DNA from: Bog-473 sp963783245
Lineage (GTDB): Bacteria > Actinomycetota > Acidimicrobiia > Acidimicrobiales > RAAP-2
DNA length: 64,000 bases
Direction of reading: 5' to 3'
Assembly (NCBI GenBank): GCA_963783245.1
Contig: CAWAMS010000001.1
Location: forward strand, 372,001-436,000
A program made the position numbers and the translations under genes. Below are positions 1 to 8,699 of this stretch, in pieces. The notes under the pieces were generated by a model, which made no database searches, was not told the DNA's origin, and saw only the letters and a program-made list of their open reading frames with translations. Position 1 is the stretch's first letter. Each line of letters starts with the position of its first letter.

Positions 1-255
1 GAAAGTTCCGGCAATTACGTCACTGCAGCCGTAAGTGCCGACGGCACCTTGGGTGTCGCCTATTTGCCGCAGCGGACCACCGTGACGCTCGACATGGCCA
101 AAATGCGCGGACAGACCACAGCGCGCTGGTACGACCCCACCACCGGCACCTATTCCACCATCGGGATTCTCGCCAACTCCGGCAGTCATCAGTTCACTTC
201 GCCGGCCAAGCACAAGGACGGGTCAGATGACTGGCTGTTGGTTCTTCAGGCCTAG
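1..255 (+). CDS. C-terminal end of a DUF4038 / putative collagen-binding-domain protein (5' partial)
   Basis: Open from the first base with no start in the window, so only the last 84 residues are seen. They resemble the 'putative collagen-binding domain of a collagenase' that closes DUF4038 (apiosidase-like) glycoside hydrolases: a YLPQRTTVTLDM strand pair, then RWYDPTTGTY and a terminal DDWLLVLQ. In that family this is a beta-sandwich behind a TIM barrel acting on plant or animal polymers; the catalytic part lies outside the window. No terminator is obvious in the 131 bp before the next gene. The family call rests on a short tail. Confidence 0.55.
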   Translation, partial: ESSGNYVTAAVSADGTLGVAYLPQRTTVTLDMAKMRGQTTARWYDPTTGTYSTIGILANSGSHQFTSPAKHKDGSDDWLLVLQA

Positions 256-386
256 GGCAATGACAGAAAGGCACCACCGCACGGTTCAATCATGCCGGAT
301 GTGATGAGTGGGGCGAGGTTGTGGACAAGGACCGGCCGCTGCTGCATGGTGTAGCGCGGCACGACCCGGGACGCTAGATCGAGCAG

Positions 387-2123
387 ATGTTAGGATCTCG
401 CCCGGTGCTGAATCTGAAGGTGGCGAACGCCCGCATCGTCGATGGCACAGGATCCACTCCCTATCACGGCGACGTCGGCGTACGAGATGGGCGGATTGTG
501 GCGGTCGGAACAGTGGACGAGCCGGCTGCGCGCACTATCGACGCCAGTGATCTCATCATCTGCCCCGGCTTCGTCGACCCGCACACCCACTACGACGCAC
601 AGCTGTTCTGGGACCCCTACGCCATACCGTCGAGCTCGCACGGCGTGACGAGCGTGATCGGCGGCAACTGCGGCTTTTCACTCGCCCCCCTGCTTGATCG
701 CGATGTCGGTTACACCAGGCGCATGATGGCCAAGGTCGAGGGCATGTCGCTGGCCTCGCTCGAGACCGGCCTGCCCTGGAGTTGGCAGAGCTTTGCCGAG
801 TTTCTCGAGTGTCTCGACGACTCCATCGCTATCAACGCCGGCTTCTTGGTCGGTCATTGCGCATTGCGGCGTTTCGTCATGGCGGACGATGCCAACCGAC
901 GTGCCGCCACCGAATCCGAAGTGAGCGCCATGGCCGATCTGTTGCATCAGTCGCTCAGCGCTGGTGGCCTCGGCCTCTCAACCAGCGCGTCGCCGACCCA
1001 TGACGACGGCGATGGTGGTCCGGTGCCGAGCCGTGCCGCTGAACTGGCCGAGCAATTGGCGCTGTGCGATGTCGTGCGTCAACACCCGGGCACCACTTTG
1101 GAAGCGATCATCGAAGGCTGCCTTCGTCGGTTCAGCGAGGCCGACATGGATCTGTTGGTGTCGCTGAGCGCGGCGGCGCAGCGTCCGCTCAACTGGAACG
1201 TCCTGGGAATCGAGGCCGCCGATCCGGACCGTCCGGCGCACCAGCTGGAAGTGTCGGCCCGAGCCCGTGCTGTGGGCGCTCGCATCGTTGCACTCACCAT
1301 GCCGGTTCTCGTCCCGATGACGATGAGCTTCGACAGTTTCTGCGCCTTGTGGCTCATCCCGGGCTGGGGCGACGTGCTTGATGCCGACGTGGACGAGAGG
1401 ATGCGCCGCCTCTCGGATCCAGCCGTCCGCGCCACCATGCTGGCAAGTGCCGCCGCCTCGCCGCTTTCGTTTACGCGTCTGGCCAAGTTCGAGAACTACG
1501 TCATCGGCGATACCTTCCATCCGGACAACCTCCGCTTCACCGGCAAACGGGTGGTCGACATCGCCCGTTCGCTTGATCAGGATCCGTTCCAGTGCGTGGC
1601 CGACATCGTCGTCCGAGACCGGCTCCGGACCGTCCTGTGGCCCCAACCGACAAACGACACCGACGATGATTGGGAGCTGCGCCGCCGGGTCTGGGAGCAC
1701 CCCGACGTACTCCTGGGCGGTTCCGATGCGGGTGCGCACATCGACCGCTCCATCGGCGCTCCGTACACGACCCGTTTCCTCGCCGACGTGCTTCGAGGAA
1801 GGAAGCTCGTCTCCCTCGAGCGCGCCGTCGCCCTCATGACTGATGCCCCGGCTCGACTCTTCGGCCTACGCGATCGCGGTGTGATTGCCGAGGGGGCGCA
1901 CGCCGACCTCGTTCTCTTCGATCCCGACACCGTGGACGCAGCAGCCCCCACTTTGGCTCAGGACCTCCCCGGTGGGGGCCCCCGTTTGGTCTCCGACGCG
2001 ATCGGAGTCGAGAGTGTCTTTGTGAACGGGGTCTCCATACTGCACGGCGGTGTGCCGACAGGAGCTCGTCCCGGGCGGGTGCTGCGGTCCGGTCGGGACA
2101 CCAAAACGGTGGAGACGCGATGA
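387..2123 (+). CDS. N-acyl-D-amino-acid deacylase family amidohydrolase
   Basis: 578 residues of the amidohydrolase superfamily, D-aminoacylase branch, which hydrolyses N-acyl or similar amide bonds at a zinc site. The metal motif HTHYDAQ lies at residues 66-72, and NCGF at 95-98 supplies the Cys that is a zinc ligand in characterised D-aminoacylases. GGSDAGAH in the C-terminal third holds the catalytic Asp. The ATG at 387 lies just after a GAG-rich stretch. The gene overlaps the next one by four bases (ATGA), so the two are almost certainly co-translated and may act on one substrate. Actinobacterial members of this family are rarely characterised, so the substrate is open. A frameshifted paralogue lies at 43882. 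Confidence 0.85.
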   Translation: MLGSRPVLNLKVANARIVDGTGSTPYHGDVGVRDGRIVAVGTVDEPAARTIDASDLIICPGFVDPHTHYDAQLFWDPYAIPSSSHGVTSVIGGNCGFSLAPLLDRDVGYTRRMMAKVEGMSLASLETGLPWSWQSFAEFLECLDDSIAINAGFLVGHCALRRFVMADDANRRAATESEVSAMADLLHQSLSAGGLGLSTSASPTHDDGDGGPVPSRAAELAEQLALCDVVRQHPGTTLEAIIEGCLRRFSEADMDLLVSLSAAAQRPLNWNVLGIEAADPDRPAHQLEVSARARAVGARIVALTMPVLVPMTMSFDSFCALWLIPGWGDVLDADVDERMRRLSDPAVRATMLASAAASPLSFTRLAKFENYVIGDTFHPDNLRFTGKRVVDIARSLDQDPFQCVADIVVRDRLRTVLWPQPTNDTDDDWELRRRVWEHPDVLLGGSDAGAHIDRSIGAPYTTRFLADVLRGRKLVSLERAVALMTDAPARLFGLRDRGVIAEGAHADLVLFDPDTVDAAAPTLAQDLPGGGPRLVSDAIGVESVFVNGVSILHGGVPTGARPGRVLRSGRDTKTVETR

Positions 2124-3346
2124 ACGGCCAGGGCTCCGCTCGGCGGATCCCTAAAATCATCTCTGTCGACGACCACGTGGTTGAGCCCCCTGACCTGTGG
2201 TCGAGTCGGCTGCCGGAGCGCTACCGGGAGCGCGGTCCGCGCATCGTGCGAGAGAGGGGTGGCTTGCTGGGTGGCGAAGGCGGTGCGTGGCAGCCGTCGG
2301 ACGACGGAGAGTGGGCCGACATCTGGCACTACGACGGTCTGATCAAGCCAGTGGCCCGCATGTCCGCCGCCGTTGGTTTGGGCGAGCTCCGCTGGGGCAC
2401 CGTCACATTCGATGAGATGCGCCCGGGCGCCTGGCAACAACACGCCCGGCTTGCCGACATGGACGACAACCATGTGCAAGCCTCCGTCTGCTTCCCGAAC
2501 ACCCTCCCGCGTTTCTGCGGGCAGACCTTCGCAGAACGGGAGGACAAGGAGCTCGCAGCACTGTGCGTCAGGGCCTACAACGACTGGATCATCGACGAGT
2601 GGTGCGCAGGTGAGGGTCGAGGCCGCTTGATCCCGCTCACGATCCTTCCGCTGTGGGACGTCGACCTCGCAGTGACCGAGCTTGAGCGATGTGCGGAGAA
2701 GGGCAGTCACGCGGTGACCTTTCCGGAGAATCCGTATGCATTGGGTCTCCCGTCGCTGTACACCCAGAGTTGGGATCCGTTGTTCCGTGCGTGTGTGGAC
2801 ACCGAGACGGTTCTCTGCGCGCACATTGGCTCATCGTCGCGGATGCCGCAGACCACACCTGATGCTCCCTTTATCGTCAGTTCGACCCTGGCCTTCCAAA
2901 ACACCATGCATTCCGTACTCGATTTCGTCTTTTCGGGAACGTTGTCTCGTTACCCCGATCTGCACGTCGCCTACGCCGAGGGCCAGGTCGGCTGGATGCC
3001 GTATCTGATCGAGCGCGCCGATGTCCTCTGGAACGAGAGGACGGATAACTCCTTCGGGACGAATGGGATCCAACTGGCAGAACCCCCGTCATCGTACGTG
3101 CGTCGGCAGATATTCGGCTGCATTTTTGATGACGCGCCTGGCCTGGACCAACGCCATCGCATCGGCATGTCGAACATTTGCTTCGAGGTCGACTACCCCC
3201 ACGCGGACGGCACATTCCCGCACACCGAGAAGGTGGCCACTGCACTTTGTACCGACGCCGGCTTGAACGATACCGAGACCTACGCGCTCTTGCGCGGCAA
3301 CGCCATCAATCTTTTCGGCCTGCAACGTTTCGGGATCGACCGATAA
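2120..3346 (+). CDS. Amidohydro_2 family metal-dependent hydrolase
   Basis: 408 residues of the Amidohydro_2 family (TIM-barrel hydrolases/decarboxylases, as in ACMSD). The N-terminal DDH in SVDDHVVEPPDLW forms the DxH-type metal site, and DYPHADGTFPHT near the C-terminus carries the conserved metal-binding Asp. The start is fixed by the ATGA overlap with the upstream deacylase gene. The sequence style (EPPDLW, MRPGAW, YNDWIIDEW) matches the gene at 30509 closely, so the two are paralogues. Such genes are common in actinobacterial degradation clusters for steroids, terpenoids and aromatics. The exact reaction cannot be read from sequence. Confidence 0.85.
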   Translation: MNGQGSARRIPKIISVDDHVVEPPDLWSSRLPERYRERGPRIVRERGGLLGGEGGAWQPSDDGEWADIWHYDGLIKPVARMSAAVGLGELRWGTVTFDEMRPGAWQQHARLADMDDNHVQASVCFPNTLPRFCGQTFAEREDKELAALCVRAYNDWIIDEWCAGEGRGRLIPLTILPLWDVDLAVTELERCAEKGSHAVTFPENPYALGLPSLYTQSWDPLFRACVDTETVLCAHIGSSSRMPQTTPDAPFIVSSTLAFQNTMHSVLDFVFSGTLSRYPDLHVAYAEGQVGWMPYLIERADVLWNERTDNSFGTNGIQLAEPPSSYVRRQIFGCIFDDAPGLDQRHRIGMSNICFEVDYPHADGTFPHTEKVATALCTDAGLNDTETYALLRGNAINLFGLQRFGIDR

Positions 3347-3390
3347 TTTCGTCGATCCAGATCCCGATCGTCGGAAGGAACTGCCGGAGC

Positions 3391-4536
3391 TCAGATCGAG
3401 ACGGATTCTCTCAATAAGAACGAGGCGTTGCCACCGAAGAATCCGGCCGATGCTTCGTCCGGCTTCAAACCAGCGGCGGTGTAGTCCTCTATGGCGGTCA
3501 TGGTCCCTTCTGTGTGCGGATAATCGCTGCACGCCATGAAGATGTCACCGGCACCATTGATAAGTTGCTGTGGTAGCTCGTAAGAGAAGGCCGCCACCCG
3601 AACTTGACGGAGAAAGTATTCACTCGGCATGAGGGGAAGTTCAGCCGACTCCCCGTTGAAACGAGCCGTATGTCGATAGCCCCCATCCATCATTTGCAAA
3701 TGCTGCGGTACCCACCGCGCCGAGAGCTCCATAATTCCGATCCGCAGATCCGGATAGCGTTCCAGAACGCCGTTCAGGATGAGATCGGTCAGGGCGAGCG
3801 CAGCCCCTGTCCAAATAAAGACCACGCTCATGGGCGATATCCCCCCTTCCAGGTCCTCGCCGTACCACGCCTCGTCGAAGGGACGGGCTTGGTTGGCGAT
3901 ATGGAATACCGGCGTCACCCCGTGTTCGACAAATGCAGCCCAAGCACGGTCGAGGTCAGGGTGAGATAACGGTCGCCCGTTCACCAGGGCGGGGGGAATC
4001 AGACCTAGGCGGATGCCCCCCTTGGCGAGCGCTTCCAGTTGCACTTCGAGCCAGTCCACGTTCGCCATGCTCAAGTGAGCCACGGGATACAGCCGTCCTG
4101 CGCCACTCGCAGCCACCTCGACGATCCAACGATTCCACGCTGTCATGTTGGCCAAGGTCGCGCGCAAATTGTCCTGGAGCGGACGTTCCCACCCGATCCC
4201 ATAGTTTGGGAACATGATCGACGCATCGAAGCCAGCTTGGTCGAGCTGAAGGAGACGCGCTTTCGGGTCGGAATAGCTCGCCGTGAACTCTCCCAGGTCG
4301 AACTGCGCAGGTAAGCCTTCTATCAGCCGTTTGCGAAAGACGCCGATCCCGTCCACGTCTCCGGGGCGATGTGGGCCCCCTAAACTCAGACGGCGATCGC
4401 CGAACATGAGCCACGTGTAGCCGAGGTCGTCGGTTTCCATGTGCAGTGCCACGTCGCGGTCGGCCGGATCCGCATACTCCCGCCACATTCCGGCAGGTTC
4501 GAAAAGGTGGCTGTCAGCGTCAATCAGCACGTTCAT
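3391..4536 (-). CDS. Amidohydro_2 family hydrolase
   Basis: 381 residues. DADSHLFEP at the N-terminus is the metal motif, and CSDYPHTEGTM near the C-terminus is the matching conserved Asp block. An upstream in-frame extension to 4707 exists, but an AAGGGGG ribosome site lies five bases before the second of two adjacent ATGs, so 4536 is chosen. It is convergent with the gene ending at 3346, with a 44 bp gap. It belongs to the same superfamily as its neighbours but to a different subgroup (WREYADP, PNYGIGWERPL). Function is hydrolase or decarboxylase with unknown substrate. Confidence 0.85.
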   Translation of the reverse strand: MNVLIDADSHLFEPAGMWREYADPADRDVALHMETDDLGYTWLMFGDRRLSLGGPHRPGDVDGIGVFRKRLIEGLPAQFDLGEFTASYSDPKARLLQLDQAGFDASIMFPNYGIGWERPLQDNLRATLANMTAWNRWIVEVAASGAGRLYPVAHLSMANVDWLEVQLEALAKGGIRLGLIPPALVNGRPLSHPDLDRAWAAFVEHGVTPVFHIANQARPFDEAWYGEDLEGGISPMSVVFIWTGAALALTDLILNGVLERYPDLRIGIMELSARWVPQHLQMMDGGYRHTARFNGESAELPLMPSEYFLRQVRVAAFSYELPQQLINGAGDIFMACSDYPHTEGTMTAIEDYTAAGLKPDEASAGFFGGNASFLLRESVSI

Positions 4537-5068
4537 CATCCCCCTTCGCTCATCTGGTGGGAAGCCTAACCTCGCGTGCGATCCGGTGCATGAAGAGCGT
4601 TCATTGAGCCGAGCCCTCATGACCAGCGTGACTCCGTAGGCTGAGCTCATGGGACAAGGCGATGTACCGCCATCACCGGGTGGCCCGCTCCGGCGTCGCC
4701 GGGCCAAACGCCAACTCGAAAAGCTCGCCGAAGAGTCAGAGCGAGAGGTAAGTCCAGGAGTGGCCAGAGGGCACGTCAGGCTGATTGAGGATCAGATCGC
4801 AGTCGGAGACGGGGAGGTGGACGAACAGGAGCCTGAGGCTCCAACTGAACCGTCAGTTGAGGGTCGTCCGCACGGGTTTCACGTGCGGCCGGTACCGATC
4901 GACCAGCCGTTGAGCGACTCGTAGATCCTTTCCGACGGAGCGCTCGCACGGCATCCTCGTTCCCGGCGGCGAGAGCCAACATCGGAGCCACGATCAGGGG
5001 AAATGCAAACAGTCGGCCCCGTTCAATCCGTGAAGGCCAGGGAAGTCGAAATGATGGCTTGTCCCGGC
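4537..5068. other. Gene-poor stretch of about 530 bp
   Basis: No convincing gene. A plus-strand frame 4649-4924 (91 codons, Arg/Glu-rich start, mixed third-position GC) and a minus-strand frame 4776-4991 (71 codons, beginning MAPMLALAAGNEDAVRAL) are both open. The minus frame stays open slightly upstream without a good start and could be a remnant of a larger gene lying downstream of the dehydrogenase at 5069. Neither has a clear ribosome site or a family I recognise. Confidence 0.4.
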
Positions 5069-5956
5069 TCAGGGCTCGGCCCCTTCATCTTCGAGTGCCC
5101 GGGTGACGACCGAGAGGTCCCAATCGCCGAGCCCGAGATCGACAATCTCTTGCCATTCCTCGGCCAAGCAGGAAAGAGCCCGAAAGCGATCGTCGTCGGC
5201 GGCCTCTAAAGCAAGGTGCACGTCCTTGAGTGCAAGGGACAGCGCGAACTGAACAGAGAAGTCACCTCGGCCGATTCTTTCCAGCTTGGCGGCTTGCCAC
5301 GGCGATGCCAGCGGGCTGCCACTCAAGGCGTTCTCCACAGCCTGAGTCTCGAGTCCCAGTCGTCGGGCCAACGCCACCGATGTGTTGACCGCCTCTGCGG
5401 CAAGCGCCAGCCACGCATTGACGACGAGCTTTAGTCGGGACCCGGCCCCAACGGGACCGACCCAGATGGTCCGCTGGCCCAGCGCACCGAAAAGTGGTTC
5501 CAGACGTGAACGAGCGCTGTCGGGGCCTGACGCAAAGATCGTAAGGTGACCACTTTCTGCAGGGTCCTTGCTGCCCGACACTGGCGCGTCGACGAGAGTC
5601 ACGTCGGGGCGGTCGGCATCGGCCAGCACTCGGACGCGCTCAATCCCGGCGACACCGATCGTGCTCATCTGCACCCAGAGAGCACCGGGGGAGAGTGCAG
5701 CCAGCATTCCCTGGGACCGTGCGATCGACATGACTGCGTCTACGTCCGTCACCATTGTGACGACGATGTCGGCTCGTCGCGCCGCATCGGCGGGTGTTGC
5801 GACCGCCTCCGCGCCACGCTCGGCGAGAACCCGGGTTGCCTCCGGGTTGCGGTTCCACACGATCGTCGGGATACCGGCGCGCAAGGCGCTGGCCGCCATG
5901 GCGTGCCCCATCGTGCCGAGGCCCAGAAACGCAACCGTCTCTTCTAGTGAGGCCAT
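5069..5956 (-). CDS. 3-hydroxyisobutyrate dehydrogenase-like (beta-hydroxyacid dehydrogenase) NAD(P)-binding protein
   Basis: 295 residues, the usual family length. The N-terminal Rossmann motif is GLGTMG (about residues 12-17), and NRNP follows as the cofactor-specificity strand. The substrate loop DAPVSGS and the GAGSRLKLVVN helix with its catalytic Lys are both present. The family oxidises beta-hydroxyacids or reduces imines and semialdehydes. The start has a strong GAGAGGGGG ribosome site. Its placement next to two hydrolases is compatible with catabolism of branched or acylated compounds. The substrate is not assignable, and imine reductases share the fold. Confidence 0.85.
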   Translation of the reverse strand: MASLEETVAFLGLGTMGHAMAASALRAGIPTIVWNRNPEATRVLAERGAEAVATPADAARRADIVVTMVTDVDAVMSIARSQGMLAALSPGALWVQMSTIGVAGIERVRVLADADRPDVTLVDAPVSGSKDPAESGHLTIFASGPDSARSRLEPLFGALGQRTIWVGPVGAGSRLKLVVNAWLALAAEAVNTSVALARRLGLETQAVENALSGSPLASPWQAAKLERIGRGDFSVQFALSLALKDVHLALEAADDDRFRALSCLAEEWQEIVDLGLGDWDLSVVTRALEDEGAEP

Positions 5957-6112
5957 GGTTCCCCCTCTCGACGTGTCTCCGTGAGCGGCGCGCGACCATC
6001 GCCATCATCGCGCTGTTCAGAAGGCGACGCACCTCCATTTCTCAGCGGGAGATTGGCCGAGGGCAGTGCTCGCAGCGGATCACGATCTGGCGCCGCCGGG
6101 AAAGCGGATGAG

Positions 6113-6340
6113 GTTGCGGGTCCTGTCCTTGCTAGCGAGTCTTCTGTCTTCCCGGCAGCCCTCACATCGGGTTTCCACCGGGCGCTCCTGGCGTCGAGCC
6201 TTTTCCTCGCAGCCGCTGCGGTGATCGCTCTGCGCGCAACCAACACGCGGGGCGAGCCTCTGCCTGACGTCGACGGTGACGCCGAAGTTGCCGCCGGGAG
6301 CGAACTCCAATCGGTGGCTAGTGCTGATCCGCGTCGCTGA
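6113..6340 (+). pseudogene. Remnant of the C-terminal end of an MFS (DHA2-type) transporter
   Basis: The frame reads ALTSGFHRALLASSLFLAAAAV and then IALRATNTRGE, the style of the last transmembrane helix and tail of drug-efflux MFS proteins. Just upstream, VLAS continues as LLSSR only after a one-base shift, as expected for the preceding 'VLASLASSR' stretch of these proteins. No further transporter sequence precedes it, and its end overlaps the 3' end of the gene at 6318. I read it as a decayed fragment left by deletion. The call rests on about 50 residues, so chance resemblance is possible. Confidence 0.4.
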
Positions 6341-7547
6341 TTCTGACGACCTTGGCCCATGCCGGTGGGGCGGGAGAGTGGTGCATCCACGACATCCGAT
6401 GACGACCTTCGACGAGGCCGACTATCACTTTCGCTCTTGCCGGAGCTTCCGCTGGCCACGGGGTGAACCCATCCGTGAGCACAACGACGATCGAAGGGCG
6501 CGGTCTGAGCGCGAGCGCCTGCGCAATTCCCTCGCCCATATCCGTGCCACCACCTCCGAGAAGTTCGATTTGCGAGGCATGGCTCACTCGTTTCACAGTG
6601 TGGACCTGTGCGTCACACGACAGAACGCGCACATTCGTTCCCCGCAACCCAATGCGTTGCAAAATGGATTCGACCTCTGCGAGCACCCGGGCGAGAAGGT
6701 CCTCGGTCATCGAGCCCGACGTGTCGCACACGATGGCAACATCAGGGACGGGTCGATCAAGGGTGGGCATGATCACCGATGGTGCCGACGCCGAGCGCCT
6801 CGACGGCCTCCGGTAGGAATAGTCGACCATCCCGGCCACGCGGATGACGCCCACCTGCAACTCAGCGGCGAGGACTCGCCGCCAATCAGTTCGAGAAGGA
6901 AGAAGCTTCTCCGCCCACCGCAGCCATCCCGCCCCGATGCTTCCCGGTTCTTGGGCCTCGGATCGCTGAAGTTCGCTGGCCACTCCCAACCGCAAGAACT
7001 CACCGTCGCGGTCATTCAGGCCTCCCGCCGCACCCTTGCCGTCCCAAGGCCGCTCGACTCCGTCACAGCCTGATCCACAGTCCCACGATCGCGCACCGCG
7101 GTGCGCCAGCTCAAAGTAGTGCTCGGCCAACCGACCGTCGTGCGCCCCCAGCAGGGCGGGCACGTCCGCCGCACACGGCGGGACCATCGCCTGTGGTGCC
7201 AGGTCATCGTTGACCTCGGCGTCACTGGCTCTGTTCCAGGCTTCCGGACCGCCGTCGGCGTCGGCGACACCGGCTCGCTCGGCCCGAGTGGCATGGTCGC
7301 GCAACAAATGTGACACCAGATGGACCAAGAGGCGACCGAAGTCATCGACCTTCATCGCATCGAGCACCTCGGGATCGGCGTGCACCTGCCAGCCTCGGTC
7401 CACCGCGATCGTGCCTGAACCCTTCGCCGCGTGGACCTGCGCAGCGAACAACGCGCTCGCCAAGTAGGGGTAGCGCGAAGCTGCGAACACTCGGCCCGCG
7501 GCCACCTTCCTCTGGTCGAGCGCAGTGGTACCTGCCGGCGACGACAT
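6318..7547 (-). CDS. VWA-like protein with N-terminal metallopeptidase-like region (DUF2201 type)
   Basis: 409 residues. The N-terminal part has an HLVSHLLRDH helix (His 76, 80, 85), as in the putative metallopeptidase domain of DUF2201 proteins. The segment YSYRRPSRR (about 244-252) is typical of that group. The C-terminal VWA-like domain begins at 270 with an intact MIDAS motif DTSGSM (275-280) followed by GGGGTDM and LTDG. Such proteins work with MoxR AAA ATPases as chaperone-like complexes, and the MoxR gene lies 8 bp upstream on the same strand. The function of DUF2201 proteins is unknown. Peptidase activity is only suggested. Confidence 0.85.
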   Translation of the reverse strand: MSSPAGTTALDQRKVAAGRVFAASRYPYLASALFAAQVHAAKGSGTIAVDRGWQVHADPEVLDAMKVDDFGRLLVHLVSHLLRDHATRAERAGVADADGGPEAWNRASDAEVNDDLAPQAMVPPCAADVPALLGAHDGRLAEHYFELAHRGARSWDCGSGCDGVERPWDGKGAAGGLNDRDGEFLRLGVASELQRSEAQEPGSIGAGWLRWAEKLLPSRTDWRRVLAAELQVGVIRVAGMVDYSYRRPSRRSASAPSVIMPTLDRPVPDVAIVCDTSGSMTEDLLARVLAEVESILQRIGLRGTNVRVLSCDAQVHTVKRVSHASQIELLGGGGTDMGEGIAQALALRPRPSIVVVLTDGFTPWPAEAPARAKVIVGLVEGRHRMSWMHHSPAPPAWAKVVRISDADQH

Positions 7548-7555
7548 GGGCGCGG

Positions 7556-8659
7556 TCAGTTGAGCAACCCGGCGTCGTGGAGGAGGTCAGTGAAGCGGTG
7601 GACCTCGGCCGGTACCGGCGCGCCTGCCGGTCGACACCGGACCAGAGGTCGAGCTGCGGCCGCTGCCACATCAAGCGCAGTGTCAGCGGCGCGGCCGAAA
7701 ACCACCCACGCCTGCTTCCAGCGCTCGATCGTCGGATTGCCTGCTACTGCGCTCGCCACGGAAGACAGAGCCGCGTAGGCGCGATCGCCACGATCGGGCA
7801 GGACGAATGCCTCAGGGTCGGCCAGGACCACTTCGGGGTCGGGCAGGTCGGCTTCGACCAGCCAGGTGAGCAGCTCAATTCCCGGTCCTTGTCCCACGCA
7901 TCCGCGTACGAGGAGCGATCGGACCATGTCGTCAGCGCCGACAGCCCGCGCCGCCCCGAGGAGGGTGGCGGCCATCTCCCAACTGCGCGGGCTCGGCCAC
8001 GCACGCCCCGCGGCGGCGGCATCTTCGGGGACCTCGACGGCAAGAGCCGGTCGCACTCTGAGGAATCCGCCGACCCAGCTGCGCGCGACCGGGACCCATC
8101 GCTCCCAGCCGACTTCGAGTACAGGGATCATCGGCGTCGGCCACCCGCTCGAAAGGCCGTCCGCCACTGCCCTGCCGTCAACCGCCCAGTCGAGGTGACA
8201 GAACCGGTTGGCCAACGGCGCCGTGAGTTCCCATCCCGAGGCGGCCTGTTCTGGCGGGTTGGCTGCTGCCACGACGGAAACGCCAGTAGGAAGCTCCAGG
8301 TCTCCAACGGTCCGCTCGAGGACGACGCGCAAGAGGGCGGCCTGCACCGCCGGGGGGGCGGTCGAGATCTCGTCGAAGAACAGGACGCCGCTCCCGGAGG
8401 CGGCCAGGCGCTGCGCCCACCGTGGCGGGGCGAAGTCGACCCGGGGGTATCCGCCGTCGTGGTTGACGACCGGCAGGCCGGCAAAGTCCGACGGCTCCCT
8501 GATCGAGGCGATCACCGTCTCCAGCGGTAAGCCGATCGCACCGGCGAGTGCCGTGATCACCGATGTCTTTCCCGTGCCGGGCGACCCCCACAGCAGGACC
8601 GGCACTCGTACCGAGACGGCCATGGCCAGCGCTTCGACGACTGCAGCCTGATCGTCCAT
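7556..8659 (-). CDS. MoxR-type AAA+ ATPase
   Basis: 367 residues from the ATG at 8659, chosen over upstream starts because of a GGTGG ribosome site and because the protein then begins just before the AAA core. Walker A is GSPGTGKT (25-32). Walker B is VLFFDE, followed by the sensor region VVAAANPP and arginine-containing C-terminal helices. Members couple ATP hydrolysis to remodelling of VWA-domain partners, and the VWA gene lies directly downstream in the same operon. It is divergent from the unknown gene at 8700 across only 40 bp, which must hold both promoters. Confidence 0.9.
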   Translation of the reverse strand: MDDQAAVVEALAMAVSVRVPVLLWGSPGTGKTSVITALAGAIGLPLETVIASIREPSDFAGLPVVNHDGGYPRVDFAPPRWAQRLAASGSGVLFFDEISTAPPAVQAALLRVVLERTVGDLELPTGVSVVAAANPPEQAASGWELTAPLANRFCHLDWAVDGRAVADGLSSGWPTPMIPVLEVGWERWVPVARSWVGGFLRVRPALAVEVPEDAAAAGRAWPSPRSWEMAATLLGAARAVGADDMVRSLLVRGCVGQGPGIELLTWLVEADLPDPEVVLADPEAFVLPDRGDRAYAALSSVASAVAGNPTIERWKQAWVVFGRAADTALDVAAAAARPLVRCRPAGAPVPAEVHRFTDLLHDAGLLN

Positions 8660-8699
8660 TCCACCAGTCTGGCCGGGCCCGGCCATGGGATGCTGTGGC

